From positions 930,001 to 994,000 of the forward strand of contig CAVQMN010000004.1 in assembly GCA_963713625.1 (NCBI GenBank): 64,000 bases of DNA, in the 5' to 3' direction. Numbering within the stretch: the stretch's first letter is position 1; each line of letters begins with the position of its first letter. Of the stretch, positions 1 to 8,152 are shown in pieces. This DNA is from Bog-756 sp963713625. Lineage in GTDB: Bacteria; Actinomycetota; Acidimicrobiia; Acidimicrobiales; RAAP-2. Position numbers and translations under genes: made by a program. Below the pieces are notes generated by a model, which worked only from the letters and a program-made list of their open reading frames with translations, was not told the origin of the DNA and did no database searches.

Positions 1-422
1 GCGAAGGTGGCATAGCCCTCGTCTCTGAGCACTTCGGCCACGGTGGCGGCGTGGTTGGTGATGTGCCCCCGCATGTGCGGATATCCGCTGTCGAAGTTGG
101 ACAGGGAGCGCATGCCCACCGTGTGGTGGTTCCTCCCGGTGAGCAGCGAGGCCCGGGTGGGCGAACACAGCGGGGTCACGTGGAAGTTCGTGTAGCGCAG
201 CCCCCCCGAGGCCAGACGGTCGATGTTCGGGGTGGCCAGGTCGGAGCCGTAGCAACCGAAGTGGGAGAAGCCGGTGTCGTCGAGGAGGATGAGCACCACG
301 TTGGGCGCGTCCGCGCCGGGGTGCGGGGGGGTCGGCCACCAGGGCGTCGACTCCGCCTGGATCCGCTTGATCACGCCCCGGAACTCGTCGCTGGGGTCGG
401 TTCCTCGGGCTGATTGTGGCAT
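1..422 (-). CDS. Sulfatase, formylglycine type (C-terminus beyond window)
   Basis: This is the first 140 residues of a type I sulfatase, which hydrolyses sulfate esters. The family's activation motif C-S-P-T-R is present with Cys86 as the formylglycine precursor, followed by LLTGR. An Asp pair near residues 48-49 (LILLDD) would help bind the metal. The gene runs off the left edge of the window, so substrate class cannot be judged. The ATG at 422 is preceded at 8 nt by a TATTGT hexamer, which fits a leaderless transcript. It closely resembles the N-terminus of the complete sulfatase at 14405-16705 and is divergent from the glycosidase-like gene at 605. Confidence 0.9.
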   Translation of the reverse strand, partial: MPQSARGTDPSDEFRGVIKRIQAESTPWWPTPPHPGADAPNVVLILLDDTGFSHFGCYGSDLATPNIDRLASGGLRYTNFHVTPLCSPTRASLLTGRNHHTVGMRSLSNFDSGYPHMRGHITNHAATVAEVLRDEGYATF

Positions 423-430
423 GGTTGCCG

Positions 431-436
431 ACAATA
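431..436 (-). promoter_or_regulatory. Leaderless-type -10 hexamer of the sulfatase gene
   Basis: TATTGT on the minus strand ends 8 nt before the ATG at 422. No Shine-Dalgarno sequence is visible. Confidence 0.4.
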
Positions 437-593
437 CCGCCGGGCAGGGTGCCGTGTCCGCCGGCCCCGGGCTTCGCCTGGCCTCCGGTTCCCCGCCGCC
501 TGCAGGGGGTGGTGCGGTATCGCGGCAGGTGACGGTAAGATTCTCTGACTGTCCGGTGTCCGCAGGTGACCCGAACCGTGGGCCAGAGGGGGG

Positions 594-599
594 TACCGT
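594..599 (+). promoter_or_regulatory. Leaderless-type -10 hexamer of the propeller gene
   Basis: TACCGT ends 5 nt before the ATG at 605. It supports that start over the in-frame ATG at 566. Confidence 0.4.
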
Positions 600-604
600 C
601 GACG

Positions 605-1513
605 ATGGCAGGCAGCAACGCACTTCCCCGGCCGTGCCCGGACGCCTCCCGTGTCGTGGTGGCCGCCCCCGGCGACGGCCCGGGCTACTGGGCCGGCGGC
701 CCGAGTATCGCCCTCGACGATGACGGGGTCTTCTGGCTCGCCTACCGTCTCCGCCGTCCACTCGACGCCGGCCGTGGCTATGCCAACGTCGTGTCCCGGT
801 CCGAGGACGGCATCGAGTTCGAGACGGTCACCGTGCTCGGGCGCGAAGAGTTCGGTTCCGACTCGCTCGAGCGGCCCGCGCTGGTTCCGTCGGGGGACGG
901 GACCTGGAAGCTCTACGTCAGTTGTGCCACGCCGGGGACGAATCACTGGCGGGTCGATGTACTCGCGGCCGACGACCCCTCGAAATTCGAGTCCGCATCG
1001 GCCACCACCGTGTTGCCGGGCGACCGGGGTGTGGGCGTGAAGGACCCGGTGGTCAAGGTCATCGACGGACGGTGGCACATGTGGCTGTGCTGCCACCCGC
1101 TCGACCTCCCCGATGACACCGACCGGATGTTCACCCGCTACGCCACCAGCGACGACGGCGTCGACTGGGAGTTACGCGGGGTGGCCCTGGCCGGCACGCC
1201 CGGACGGTGGGACCAGCGCGGGGCCCGGGTGGCCGACGTGGTCCAGCGGGACGGTCGGTGGCTGGCCTACTACGACGGCCGGGCCAGCAAGGAAGAGAAC
1301 GCCGAGGAGCGGACCGGCCTGGCCGCCGGCGATGCTCCGGGTTCACTGACTCCTGAGGAGGGGTGCACGGGTATGCGGCCCGACGGGCAGGGATCGCTCC
1401 GCTACGTGTCGATGGTGGATCTGCCCGACGGTGGCACCCGCCTCTTCTACGAGACGAGCCGCCTGGACGGGGCCCACGATTTGCGGACCGAGTACGTCCC
1501 GCCGGCCCGGTAG
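605..1513 (+). CDS. GH43/32-like five-bladed beta-propeller protein
   Basis: A protein of about 302 residues with the repeated blade pattern of the arabinanase/invertase superfamily. Blade signatures include GPSIALDDDGVFWLAYR, ALVPSGDGTWKLYVSC, DPVVKVIDGRWHMWLCC and ADVVQRDGRWLAYYDG, each an Asp/Gly turn followed by an aromatic strand. The fold is used by glycosidases acting on furanosides and related glycans, but I cannot identify the acid/base pair and no signal peptide is seen, so activity is open. The start at 605 is chosen because of the TANNNT hexamer 5 nt upstream. Its 3' end overlaps the convergent sulfotransferase gene by 67 bp. Confidence 0.72.
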   Translation: MAGSNALPRPCPDASRVVVAAPGDGPGYWAGGPSIALDDDGVFWLAYRLRRPLDAGRGYANVVSRSEDGIEFETVTVLGREEFGSDSLERPALVPSGDGTWKLYVSCATPGTNHWRVDVLAADDPSKFESASATTVLPGDRGVGVKDPVVKVIDGRWHMWLCCHPLDLPDDTDRMFTRYATSDDGVDWELRGVALAGTPGRWDQRGARVADVVQRDGRWLAYYDGRASKEENAEERTGLAAGDAPGSLTPEEGCTGMRPDGQGSLRYVSMVDLPDGGTRLFYETSRLDGAHDLRTEYVPPAR

Positions 1514-2418
1514 CTCCGCCAGGTCTCGAGGTCCCACCCCGTCTCCTCTTCCACGATGGCGATGTCGTCCGCGAAGTAACTGATGAGTTGGGCGCGGTCC
1601 TCTTCGGCCAGCTCGGGCCGGTGCTGGGGGGTGCGCTGCATCAGCCACTGGAGCGGGAGACTGGCTTTGCGCCAGACCTGCGGCGGGAAATGGCTGCCCA
1701 GGCTGGCACCTTGGCGGAAGGCGGCCCGCAGGCATTTCGTGTAGAGCGTGGGGGGAACGTAGCCGCCGACATTCTTGGCCGGCACCTCGGAGATCAGACC
1801 CGGCCCGACACCGAGGAACCGGCAGACGGTATCGAGCGTGGCCTGGGGCTCGTCGACCAGCGATTTGTACCGGAGCACCAGGATCTGGTCACGGGGGAAG
1901 AGACCCTGGAGATGTTGGAGCTGGTGTCCGTAGAGTCCGGTGGACAGATATCGCCAGAAGGGTGCCCACCCGGCCTCGATGCGCCTGGGCTCTTCGGCAC
2001 AGGCGGTCAGGAAGTCGCCGATGGTCTCGAGCCCGTCGGCCCACAGGTGGGCCCAGTTCGAATAGGCCCGGTCGACCGGATCGCGGAGGATCACGATGAG
2101 CCGGGCGCCGGGCACCGCCTTTTGGATGCGTACATGGGCGGTCAAGTCGGAGAGGTAGAACGGGGTGCTCTCGCCCCGGAGGCTTCCGGGAGGAGCATCG
2201 TCGAAGAGCCGCTCGTACTCCTCGGGGCGCCAGATCCATTCGCGGTAGCTGTGGGCGTCGCCCGGACCGCCGTGATCGGGCGGCGGTCCTTCGCACAGGA
2301 AGAACTTCGGCTCCTTGACCGGCGACATGAAGAGCTCGGGATGCTGGGCCAGGGCGGCGTGGAGCGCGGTCGTTCCGGCCTTGGGGGCCCCGAAGACGAA
2401 GAAGTCTGGAAGCGACAC
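1447..2418 (-). CDS. Sulfotransferase family protein
   Basis: A 323-residue PAPS-dependent sulfotransferase, transferring sulfate from PAPS to a hydroxyl or amine acceptor. The 5'-phosphosulfate-binding loop is at residues 8-18 (FGAPKAGTTAL, Lys13) and the 3'-phosphate motif VILRDPVDRAYSNW lies near residue 110. The length is typical of the bacterial Sulfotransfer_3/heparan-type group. It starts with GTG. The membrane protein gene 16 bp upstream on the same strand probably shares its transcript. Its last 67 bp overlap the convergent propeller gene. Together with the flanking sulfatases it suggests turnover of sulfated glycans or lipids nearby; the acceptor is unknown. Confidence 0.88.
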   Translation of the reverse strand: MSLPDFFVFGAPKAGTTALHAALAQHPELFMSPVKEPKFFLCEGPPPDHGGPGDAHSYREWIWRPEEYERLFDDAPPGSLRGESTPFYLSDLTAHVRIQKAVPGARLIVILRDPVDRAYSNWAHLWADGLETIGDFLTACAEEPRRIEAGWAPFWRYLSTGLYGHQLQHLQGLFPRDQILVLRYKSLVDEPQATLDTVCRFLGVGPGLISEVPAKNVGGYVPPTLYTKCLRAAFRQGASLGSHFPPQVWRKASLPLQWLMQRTPQHRPELAEEDRAQLISYFADDIAIVEEETGWDLETWRSYRAGGTYSVRKSWAPSRRLVS

Positions 2419-2434
2419 CTTCGCCTGAGCCTAT

Positions 2435-3025
2435 CTAGACCACGGGAAGGGCGCGGTCGGCCGAATCGCCCCTCGACGGTGCCCCGCGCCGGCTTGACCT
2501 CCGCCTCCGCTCGCCGGCCACGAGTGCTCCGGCGAGCGCCGATGCCAGCGCCAGGTCCGCTATGCCGAGGATGTCCTTGGCCAGGGTGCCGGTGGAGGCG
2601 ATGAGCACGACAGTGGAGGCGATCAGCACGGCGGTGGCCGGGAGCACCAACCGCTGTGGGAGGGTCCGACTTCCCTCGGGGTCGGCCCGGACCAACGTCA
2701 CCGCCGCGGCCGTGGCCAGAACGGTGAAGACGAGGGCGCCGCCCCGGCTGAAGGCGATGGTGGAGAGTCGCGAGTCGCCGGCCGGGATGGCCCCGATCCA
2801 TTTGTAGCCTTCGAGAATGCAGACGGCGGCCAACAGGGCCATGCCCGGCGGGGCCAGGAGATGCTCGCGACCGGGCACCGGGACAGCGGGTTGTGCGGGG
2901 CGGCGGCCGCTGACGTGGCGCGGTCGCCACGGTTGGATGTCACTCAGGTCATCCGGCACCGCGCCCGCCCCGTCCTCCGGCCGCTCGAGGAGGAGGGTGG
3001 GGGTGTGCTCGGACGACGGGGGCAT
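2435..3025 (-). CDS. Small four-helix membrane protein, family unknown
   Basis: About 196 residues: a hydrophilic, Pro/Arg-rich N-terminus of about 70 residues, then four predicted membrane segments (around MALLAAVCILEG, GALVFTVLATAAAVTLV, LVLPATAVLIASTVVLIAS and ILGIADLALASALAGALVA) and a short basic tail. I do not recognise the family. It resembles the protein at 38617-39177 in helix order, in an LEGY-K/S-W motif after the first helix, and in the basic tail, so the two look like paralogues. The ATG at 3025 is chosen; an in-frame ATG at 3070 is possible. It lies just upstream of the sulfotransferase gene on the same strand. Confidence 0.7.
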   Translation of the reverse strand: MPPSSEHTPTLLLERPEDGAGAVPDDLSDIQPWRPRHVSGRRPAQPAVPVPGREHLLAPPGMALLAAVCILEGYKWIGAIPAGDSRLSTIAFSRGGALVFTVLATAAAVTLVRADPEGSRTLPQRLVLPATAVLIASTVVLIASTGTLAKDILGIADLALASALAGALVAGERRRRSSRRGAPSRGDSADRALPVV

Positions 3026-3444
3026 GGCATCGTGACCTGTCTCTATAAATACTACCGATTTAGTCGACATTATGGTCCGGACCGTGGGCCGCGTCAACAA
3101 CCCCCGAGCTGCGGGTGGCGGCCGGGGACGGAGAGGAACCAGCTGGGTCCCGTCGGTGCCCGCCCTCCGGCAGTGTCGGGGCCGGGAGCGGCGGGCAGGA
3201 CGATCGGGGACCGGGCACCCCATGATCCGCCGGCGACCGAGGGGCCTCCGAGGTCATTTCCCCTCGGCCTCGGTCCTCATGGAATGCCCGGAATCCGCCG
3301 CCCGATCTCCTCAGTATGGGGAATCGGCCCCGAGATTGCAACTGAGGATTGCAAAAAGGCGGACTGCCCGGCCGCGCCGGAGCGAAAGACGCAATCGGAC
3401 CCTGCCCGGGGTCGGCACTATCTTTCCCTCCCGTACTCAGGGTG
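3026..3444. other. Non-coding divergent region
   Basis: No convincing gene is present. An AT-rich patch at about 3036-3075 (TATAAATACTACCGATTTAG on the plus strand) is the likely promoter zone for the minus-strand membrane gene. Two direct copies of ATTGCAA occur at 3335-3341 and 3348-3354, 13 bp apart. The remainder is GC-rich and featureless to my eye. Confidence 0.5.
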
Positions 3445-3532
3445 ATGACACCGACACCGAAATGACATCGACACCGAAATGACGCCGACACCGAAATGAC
3501 ACCGACACCGAGATGACACAGGGGGCACCGAG
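3445..3532 (+). repeat. 17-bp tandem repeat, each unit with ATGAC
   Basis: Four 17-bp units start at 3445, 3462, 3479 and 3496 (consensus ATGACACCGACACCGAA with one or two changes). A 20-bp variant starts at 3513 and carries an inserted GGGGG. The next ATGAC, at 3533, is the start codon of the SDR gene. The inserted purine run sits 7 nt before that ATG and can act as its Shine-Dalgarno sequence, so the array seems to have supplied both start codon and ribosome-binding site. Confidence 0.9.
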
Positions 3533-4381
3533 ATGACACAGGAAGGGCCCCGGCCGGTGGCCTTGGTGACCGGTGCCAGCCGGGGCATCGGAAAGGCCAT
3601 CGCCATCCACCTGGCCAAGGGCGGTTTCGACGTGGCCGTCGGCGCACGGACCGTGCACGAGGGCGAGGCGCGGGAGCACTCGTCGACGGTGGCCAAGTCG
3701 AACACCCGGGCGCTCCCCGGTTCCCTCGACTCGACGGCTGCACTCATCGAAGCGGCGGGATCCCGGGCCCTGCCCGTCTACATGGACCTGCTCGACCGGG
3801 CGTCTCTCGAACCAGCCGTGCGGGCCGTCCTCTCGGAGCTCGGGCAGATCGACGTGCTGGTCAACAACGGTCGCTACGTCGGACCCGGTCACATGGACCG
3901 GGTCCTCGACACCCCGGTCGAACTGCTCGACCGCCATCTGGAAGCCAACGTCATGTCCCCGGTGATCCTGGCCAAGCTGGTCCTGCCCCAGATGGTGGCC
4001 CGGGGCCACGGCGTGGTCATCAACCTGGCGTCGAGCTCGGGGACCATGGACCCGCCCGCGCCCGCCGGTGACGGGGGGTGGGGACTCGGGTACGGCATGT
4101 CCAAGGGGGCCCTGCACCGGATGGCGGGCATTCTGGCTGTGGAGCTCGGCGACCGTGGGATCCGCGCCTACAACCTGAGCCCCGGGTTCATCGCCACCGA
4201 GCGGATCACCATCGACATGGCCGAGTTCGGCTTCGACGCCAGTGCCGGGGCCCCGCCCGATGTGGTCGGGGCGGTGGCGGCCTGGTTGGTGTCGGCCCCC
4301 GAGGCGCGGGAGCGCAACGGGGAATGGATCGAAGCCCAGGTGGTCTGCCGCCAGCTCGGGCTGCTTCCCGGCTGGCCGTGA
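3533..4381 (+). CDS. SDR family NAD(P)-dependent oxidoreductase
   Basis: A 282-residue classical short-chain dehydrogenase/reductase. The nucleotide loop TGASRGIG is at residues 13-20. The usual NNAG appears as NNG (111-113), a one-residue deviation. Catalytic Tyr187 and Lys191 are in YGMSK, with Ser168 or Ser169 upstream; a Pro/Gly-rich insertion of about 12 residues lies between Ser and Tyr. The ATG has an AGGGGG ribosome-binding site 7 nt upstream, within the tandem repeat. The stop codon overlaps a GTG in frame with the following TetR gene. The substrate is unknown; it begins a run of catabolic-type genes. Confidence 0.9.
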   Translation: MTQEGPRPVALVTGASRGIGKAIAIHLAKGGFDVAVGARTVHEGEAREHSSTVAKSNTRALPGSLDSTAALIEAAGSRALPVYMDLLDRASLEPAVRAVLSELGQIDVLVNNGRYVGPGHMDRVLDTPVELLDRHLEANVMSPVILAKLVLPQMVARGHGVVINLASSSGTMDPPAPAGDGGWGLGYGMSKGALHRMAGILAVELGDRGIRAYNLSPGFIATERITIDMAEFGFDASAGAPPDVVGAVAAWLVSAPEARERNGEWIEAQVVCRQLGLLPGWP

Positions 4382-4413
4382 AACCGGCGCCCACCGCTAC
4401 TGTCGACACCGGA

Positions 4414-5046
4414 ATGGGAGCGCCGCCGTCGACCCGGGAGCTGCTGCTCGATGCGGCCTTGCGCCTCTTCGCCGAGCGGGGTACCGACAACGTCTCCATT
4501 GCCGAGATCGTGCGGACCGCAGGCCAGCGCAACGTGTCCGCCGTCCATTACCACTTCGGAAGCCGCGACGAGGTGCTCCGCGCCGTCCTGGCCCGGCATG
4601 TGCCGGTCATCGCCGACCGTCGTCGTGAGCTCCTCGAGCAGGCCCGGGCCCGACCACCGTCGGATGTGCGGTCGGCGGCGGAAGCCATCGTCCGCCCCCT
4701 CACCGAGTTCGCCCAACGGGGATGGCGGGAGCGGGCGTACCTGCAGATCGGCTCCGAGCTGACCGGCGCCCTCGACCGGGCCTCGCCCGGCATTCGCGAT
4801 CTGATGACGGCCACGGTGGGCCAGGCCGCGTGGAAGGTCCTGCGCCAGCGGTGCCCGGACGTACCCGCCGATCTGTGGCGGCAGCGGCGGGAGATCTGCA
4901 TCGTGTTCATCGGTCGGGCGGCCGCCGACCGGGCCCGGTCCCTCGACGGCGGCGGGTCGGCAGGCGTCCTCTCCGACGACCGGTTCGTCGACAACCTCAT
5001 CGACATGGTCATCGGGGCCATGACCGCGGTCCACCTCGGCGGCTGA
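4414..5046 (+). CDS. TetR/AcrR family transcriptional regulator
   Basis: About 210 residues. The N-terminal helix-turn-helix (SIAEIVRTAGQRNVSAVHYHF, near residues 30-50) is typical TetR; the rest is a helical ligand-binding domain. The ATG at 4414 is preferred because TACTGT lies 10 nt upstream and the N-terminus then has the usual length. A GTG at 4378, overlapping the SDR stop codon, would add 12 residues. The gene sits between the SDR and the cyclase gene on the same strand and may control this catabolic group; no operator could be assigned with confidence. Confidence 0.88.
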   Translation: MGAPPSTRELLLDAALRLFAERGTDNVSIAEIVRTAGQRNVSAVHYHFGSRDEVLRAVLARHVPVIADRRRELLEQARARPPSDVRSAAEAIVRPLTEFAQRGWRERAYLQIGSELTGALDRASPGIRDLMTATVGQAAWKVLRQRCPDVPADLWRQRREICIVFIGRAAADRARSLDGGGSAGVLSDDRFVDNLIDMVIGAMTAVHLGG

Positions 5047-5058
5047 CAAGCTGGTCCC

Positions 5059-5994
5059 ATGGGGAGCGACTACGCGGTTCCGACCACCGAGGAGCTCGAT
5101 CGGATGTTCGACTCGCTCAAGAACTGGGGCCGGTGGGGGGCCGACGACCAACGCGGTGCGCTCAACCACCTGACCGACGCCCGCCGGGCCGCGGCCGTCG
5201 GTCTGGTGCGGACCGGTGAGTCCGTCAGCCTGGCCCACGACCTGGCCACCGAGCCGTTGCCCGAGCATCCCCATCCCGTCCAGCACCACATGTTGGCCTC
5301 GGGCGATGCCCTGGATTCCAGCGGTATTGCCGGCTACGAGGCCGCCCGCGACCACCTGGCCCTCGATGTACACGGCCTGTGGACCACCCATGTGGACGCG
5401 CTCTCCCACATGTTCGTCCGCGGGGAGATGTTCGGTGGTCGCCCGGCCAGCGAGGTCCGCAGCGACGGGGCCCACGCCAACACCGTGCTCTCGATGGCCG
5501 ACGGCGTGATCGGTCGGGGCGTGCTCCTGGACGTGCCCCGTGTGCTCGGATGCGATTTCCTCACCACCGGCCAGGTGGTCACGGTGGACGACCTCGAGGC
5601 GGCCGAAGCCGCCCAAGGAGTGCGGGTGGGCACCGGCGACGTGGTCCTGGTGCAGTGGGGCAGGGAGGCACGGCGGGCCGTCACCCGGGGATTCGACGGA
5701 TTCTCCGGCCTGCATTCGGAGTGCCTCCCCTGGCTGCACGAGCGCGAGGTGGCGGTCCTCGGCAGCGACGGGATCTCCGACCCCATGCCTTTCGTCGGTA
5801 CGCCGGAGTGGCCGTTCCCGGTGCACCAGATCGGGATCACCGCCATGGGGCTGCACCTCATCGACAACGTGAAGCTGGCCCGGCTGAGCGACCGGTGCGC
5901 CGAAGCCGGGCGCTGGGAGTTCCTTTTCACCATGGCCCCGTTGCGCATCGTCCGGGGCACCGGCTGCCCGGTCAATCCGGTGGCCGTGCTGTGA
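5059..5994 (+). CDS. Cyclase family protein (kynurenine-formamidase-like)
   Basis: A 311-residue member of the putative cyclase/KynB-like metal hydrolase family. The signature metal site is visible as HGLWTTHVDALSH, with His105, His111, Asp113 and His117 as likely ligands. Members hydrolyse formamides or small cyclic amides and lactones; the exact substrate is not predictable. The start is 12 bp after the TetR stop codon, and the TGA overlaps the next gene's GTG (GTGA), implying translational coupling with the NTF2-like protein. Confidence 0.88.
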   Translation: MGSDYAVPTTEELDRMFDSLKNWGRWGADDQRGALNHLTDARRAAAVGLVRTGESVSLAHDLATEPLPEHPHPVQHHMLASGDALDSSGIAGYEAARDHLALDVHGLWTTHVDALSHMFVRGEMFGGRPASEVRSDGAHANTVLSMADGVIGRGVLLDVPRVLGCDFLTTGQVVTVDDLEAAEAAQGVRVGTGDVVLVQWGREARRAVTRGFDGFSGLHSECLPWLHEREVAVLGSDGISDPMPFVGTPEWPFPVHQIGITAMGLHLIDNVKLARLSDRCAEAGRWEFLFTMAPLRIVRGTGCPVNPVAVL

Positions 5995-6380
5995 GCGCCC
6001 ACGACGACATCCGACAGCTCATGCAGCGCTACGCACGGGCCGCCGACGACCGCGACATCGAAGGACTGGCCGCGCTCTTCCACAGTCAGGCCCGGATCGC
6101 CGGCAGTCGGGGGGAGCAGTCGCTCGAAGAGTGGCTCGACACCATGCGCGCCCCGCGTTCGTTTCCGACCAGCATGCACCTCCTGGGTGAGCCCCTCATC
6201 GCCGAGGACGGACCAGGCCGGGCCGACGTCGACACCTACGCGGTGGTTTTCCAACTGGGCGATCAGGCGGCCGGCCAGGGTGACCTGACCTTGGGCATGC
6301 GCTACCGCGATCAGGTGGTCGTGGACGGAGATCGGTGGGTGATCGCCAAACGGGCCTCGACCATGGTGTGGATGCGGTAG
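5991..6380 (+). CDS. SnoaL/NTF2-like family protein
   Basis: A 129-residue alpha+beta-barrel protein. The start helix (DDIRQLMQRYARAADDRDIEGLAALF) and the closing strands (RYRDQVVVDGDRWVIAKR) match the SnoaL-like fold used by small hydrolases, isomerases and binding proteins. It starts with GTG overlapping the cyclase stop codon by four bases, so the two are very likely co-expressed. It may process the cyclase product, but this is inferred only from coupling. It converges on the amidohydrolase at 6409. Confidence 0.82.
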   Translation: MSAHDDIRQLMQRYARAADDRDIEGLAALFHSQARIAGSRGEQSLEEWLDTMRAPRSFPTSMHLLGEPLIAEDGPGRADVDTYAVVFQLGDQAAGQGDLTLGMRYRDQVVVDGDRWVIAKRASTMVWMR

Positions 6381-6408
6381 GCACGGTGTGCGGCGGGAGG
6401 GCCGGCGC

Positions 6409-8106
6409 TCAGGCCGGTCGGCTCCGGATGAGCCGCCCCGGCGCCGCCCCGGTGGCCCGGCCGTCGCGGATGGTCACCCGGCCGTTGACCAGGGTGGCGA
6501 GGAATCCTACGGATCGCTGCTCCAACCGGCGGCCACCGGCAGGGAGGTCGTCCACCAGCTCGGGGACCGACGGCCCCACCGTGTCCGGATCGAAGACGTT
6601 GATGTCGGCCACCATGCCGGCCCGCAGGAGGCCCCGGTCGGCGAATCCCCACGCGGTGGCGGGAGCCAGGGTGATCATGCGCACCGCCTCCTCCAACGTG
6701 AACTCCTGGCGGTCGCGGACCCAGTGGCCGAGCAGGTGGGTGTGGATCGAGGAGTCGGCGATCTGGCTGAGGTGGGCACCGGAGTCCGAAAAGGTCATCA
6801 CCGTTCGGGGGTGTCGGAGGGCACGGAGGAGGACGGCCTCGTCCTGCGGGTAGCGGCTGGGCTGGATGAAGAGCTGGTTGCCCCCGGACGCCGCGCACAG
6901 GTCGATCATCGCCTCGGCCGGGTGCACACCCCGGTCCCGGGCGACGTCGGCCACCGAGGGGTTAGGTGGAAGCCCGTGGCGGTAAACCCGGATGCCCTCG
7001 AAGTCGGGCGGCCGCGCCTGCGCTCCCACACCGGTCCACCGTCCGTAGTCGGCGTTCACCGCGGCGTCGACGTAGGGGGCGCGCCGGTCGGGATCACCGA
7101 GGATCCGCACCTGTTGATCGACGGGCAGGACCCGGAGGTCGTCCCAGGCGGGAAGGAGGTCGAAGGGGAGCTTGGTCTTGAGCGACAGGAGCACCGAGAT
7201 ACCCCGGCAATGGGTCTGGGCGATCATCCGGGCGCCTTCGGCGGCGGCCTCGTCCAGGAAGTCGAGGAGGAATCCCGAGGCCCTGGTGGCCACCATGCCG
7301 AAGGTCATGGGCACGCGGGTTTCCGACCCCAACCGGGTCATGCGGCCGAGGGCGTTCCGGCGCACCTCGTCGTCGGGAGAGGACATGCCGGCGTCGGCCC
7401 CTTCGAAGATGCCGGTGCCGAGGGTGCCCATGACGCCGACCAGGCGGGCCACCTCCTCCCACGACGCCAGCCTCGAGGCGACCGGCCGGTTGTCGGAGGT
7501 CTCGTGGTGCTCGGTGCGCGAGGTGGTGAATCCGATGGCCCCGGCCCGCAGGGAGTCGGCCAGTTGGCCCTCCATGGCCACGAGGTCATCGTCGGTGGCC
7601 TCCTCCTCGAAGGCCCGTTCGCCCATGGCCCACGTGCGCAGCGCCGAGTGCCCGATGTTGGCGGCGAAGTTGATGCCCTTGGCCAGTCGGTCGACGGCGT
7701 CGAGGTACTCGGGGAAGGTCTCGAAGCTCCAGTCGATGCCGGCGGCCAGCGCGGCCGGGTCCATGTCCTCGGCCCGTTCGAGATTGCGGACCACGAGGGC
7801 CCGCTGGTCGTGCCGCACCGGAGCCAAGGTGAAGCCGCAGTTTCCCATCACCGCCGACGTCACCCCGTGCCAGCACGAACTGGAGCCGGTGGCGTCCCAG
7901 AACACCTGGGCATCCATGTGGGTATGCCCGTCGATGAACCCCGGGGTGACGACGTGTCCCTCGGCATCGATCTCATCCACGCCCCGCTCGTGGATCAGGC
8001 CGACGGCGCCGATCCGGTCGCCCACGATGCCCACGTCGGAGCGGAAGGAGCCGAGGCCCGATCCGTCGACGACGGTCCCGTTCCGGATCACGATGTCATA
8101 GGTCAT
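6409..8106 (-). CDS. N-acyl-D-amino-acid deacylase-type amidohydrolase
   Basis: A 565-residue amidohydrolase-superfamily enzyme of the D-aminoacylase branch. It begins with the small beta domain (DIVIRNGTVVDGSG), then the metal motif GFIDGHTHMD (His61, His63) and MGNCGFTLAPV with Cys90 at the position of the zinc-ligand cysteine. The C-terminal FSDSGAH and GRVTIRDGRATG motifs complete the family pattern. The family hydrolyses N-acyl-D-amino acids, although many members act on other amides. It is divergent from the PF04909-type gene at 8153 across only 46 bp. The second family member at 9585 shares all these motifs. Confidence 0.9.
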   Translation of the reverse strand: MTYDIVIRNGTVVDGSGLGSFRSDVGIVGDRIGAVGLIHERGVDEIDAEGHVVTPGFIDGHTHMDAQVFWDATGSSSCWHGVTSAVMGNCGFTLAPVRHDQRALVVRNLERAEDMDPAALAAGIDWSFETFPEYLDAVDRLAKGINFAANIGHSALRTWAMGERAFEEEATDDDLVAMEGQLADSLRAGAIGFTTSRTEHHETSDNRPVASRLASWEEVARLVGVMGTLGTGIFEGADAGMSSPDDEVRRNALGRMTRLGSETRVPMTFGMVATRASGFLLDFLDEAAAEGARMIAQTHCRGISVLLSLKTKLPFDLLPAWDDLRVLPVDQQVRILGDPDRRAPYVDAAVNADYGRWTGVGAQARPPDFEGIRVYRHGLPPNPSVADVARDRGVHPAEAMIDLCAASGGNQLFIQPSRYPQDEAVLLRALRHPRTVMTFSDSGAHLSQIADSSIHTHLLGHWVRDRQEFTLEEAVRMITLAPATAWGFADRGLLRAGMVADINVFDPDTVGPSVPELVDDLPAGGRRLEQRSVGFLATLVNGRVTIRDGRATGAAPGRLIRSRPA

Positions 8107-8140
8107 GGGGCCGGCTTTCCCTCTCGGCGGTTAATGCGCT

Positions 8141-8146
8141 TAGATT
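8141..8146 (+). promoter_or_regulatory. Leaderless-type -10 hexamer of the 8153 operon
   Basis: TAGATT ends 6 nt before the GTG at 8153. It lies in the 46-bp divergent gap, and no ribosome-binding site is present. Confidence 0.5.
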
Positions 8147-8152
8147 ACTCCT

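Noticed and set aside
3445..3532. CRISPR or integron attachment array
   Set aside because: Contiguous 17-bp units without spacers or conserved att-type symmetry.
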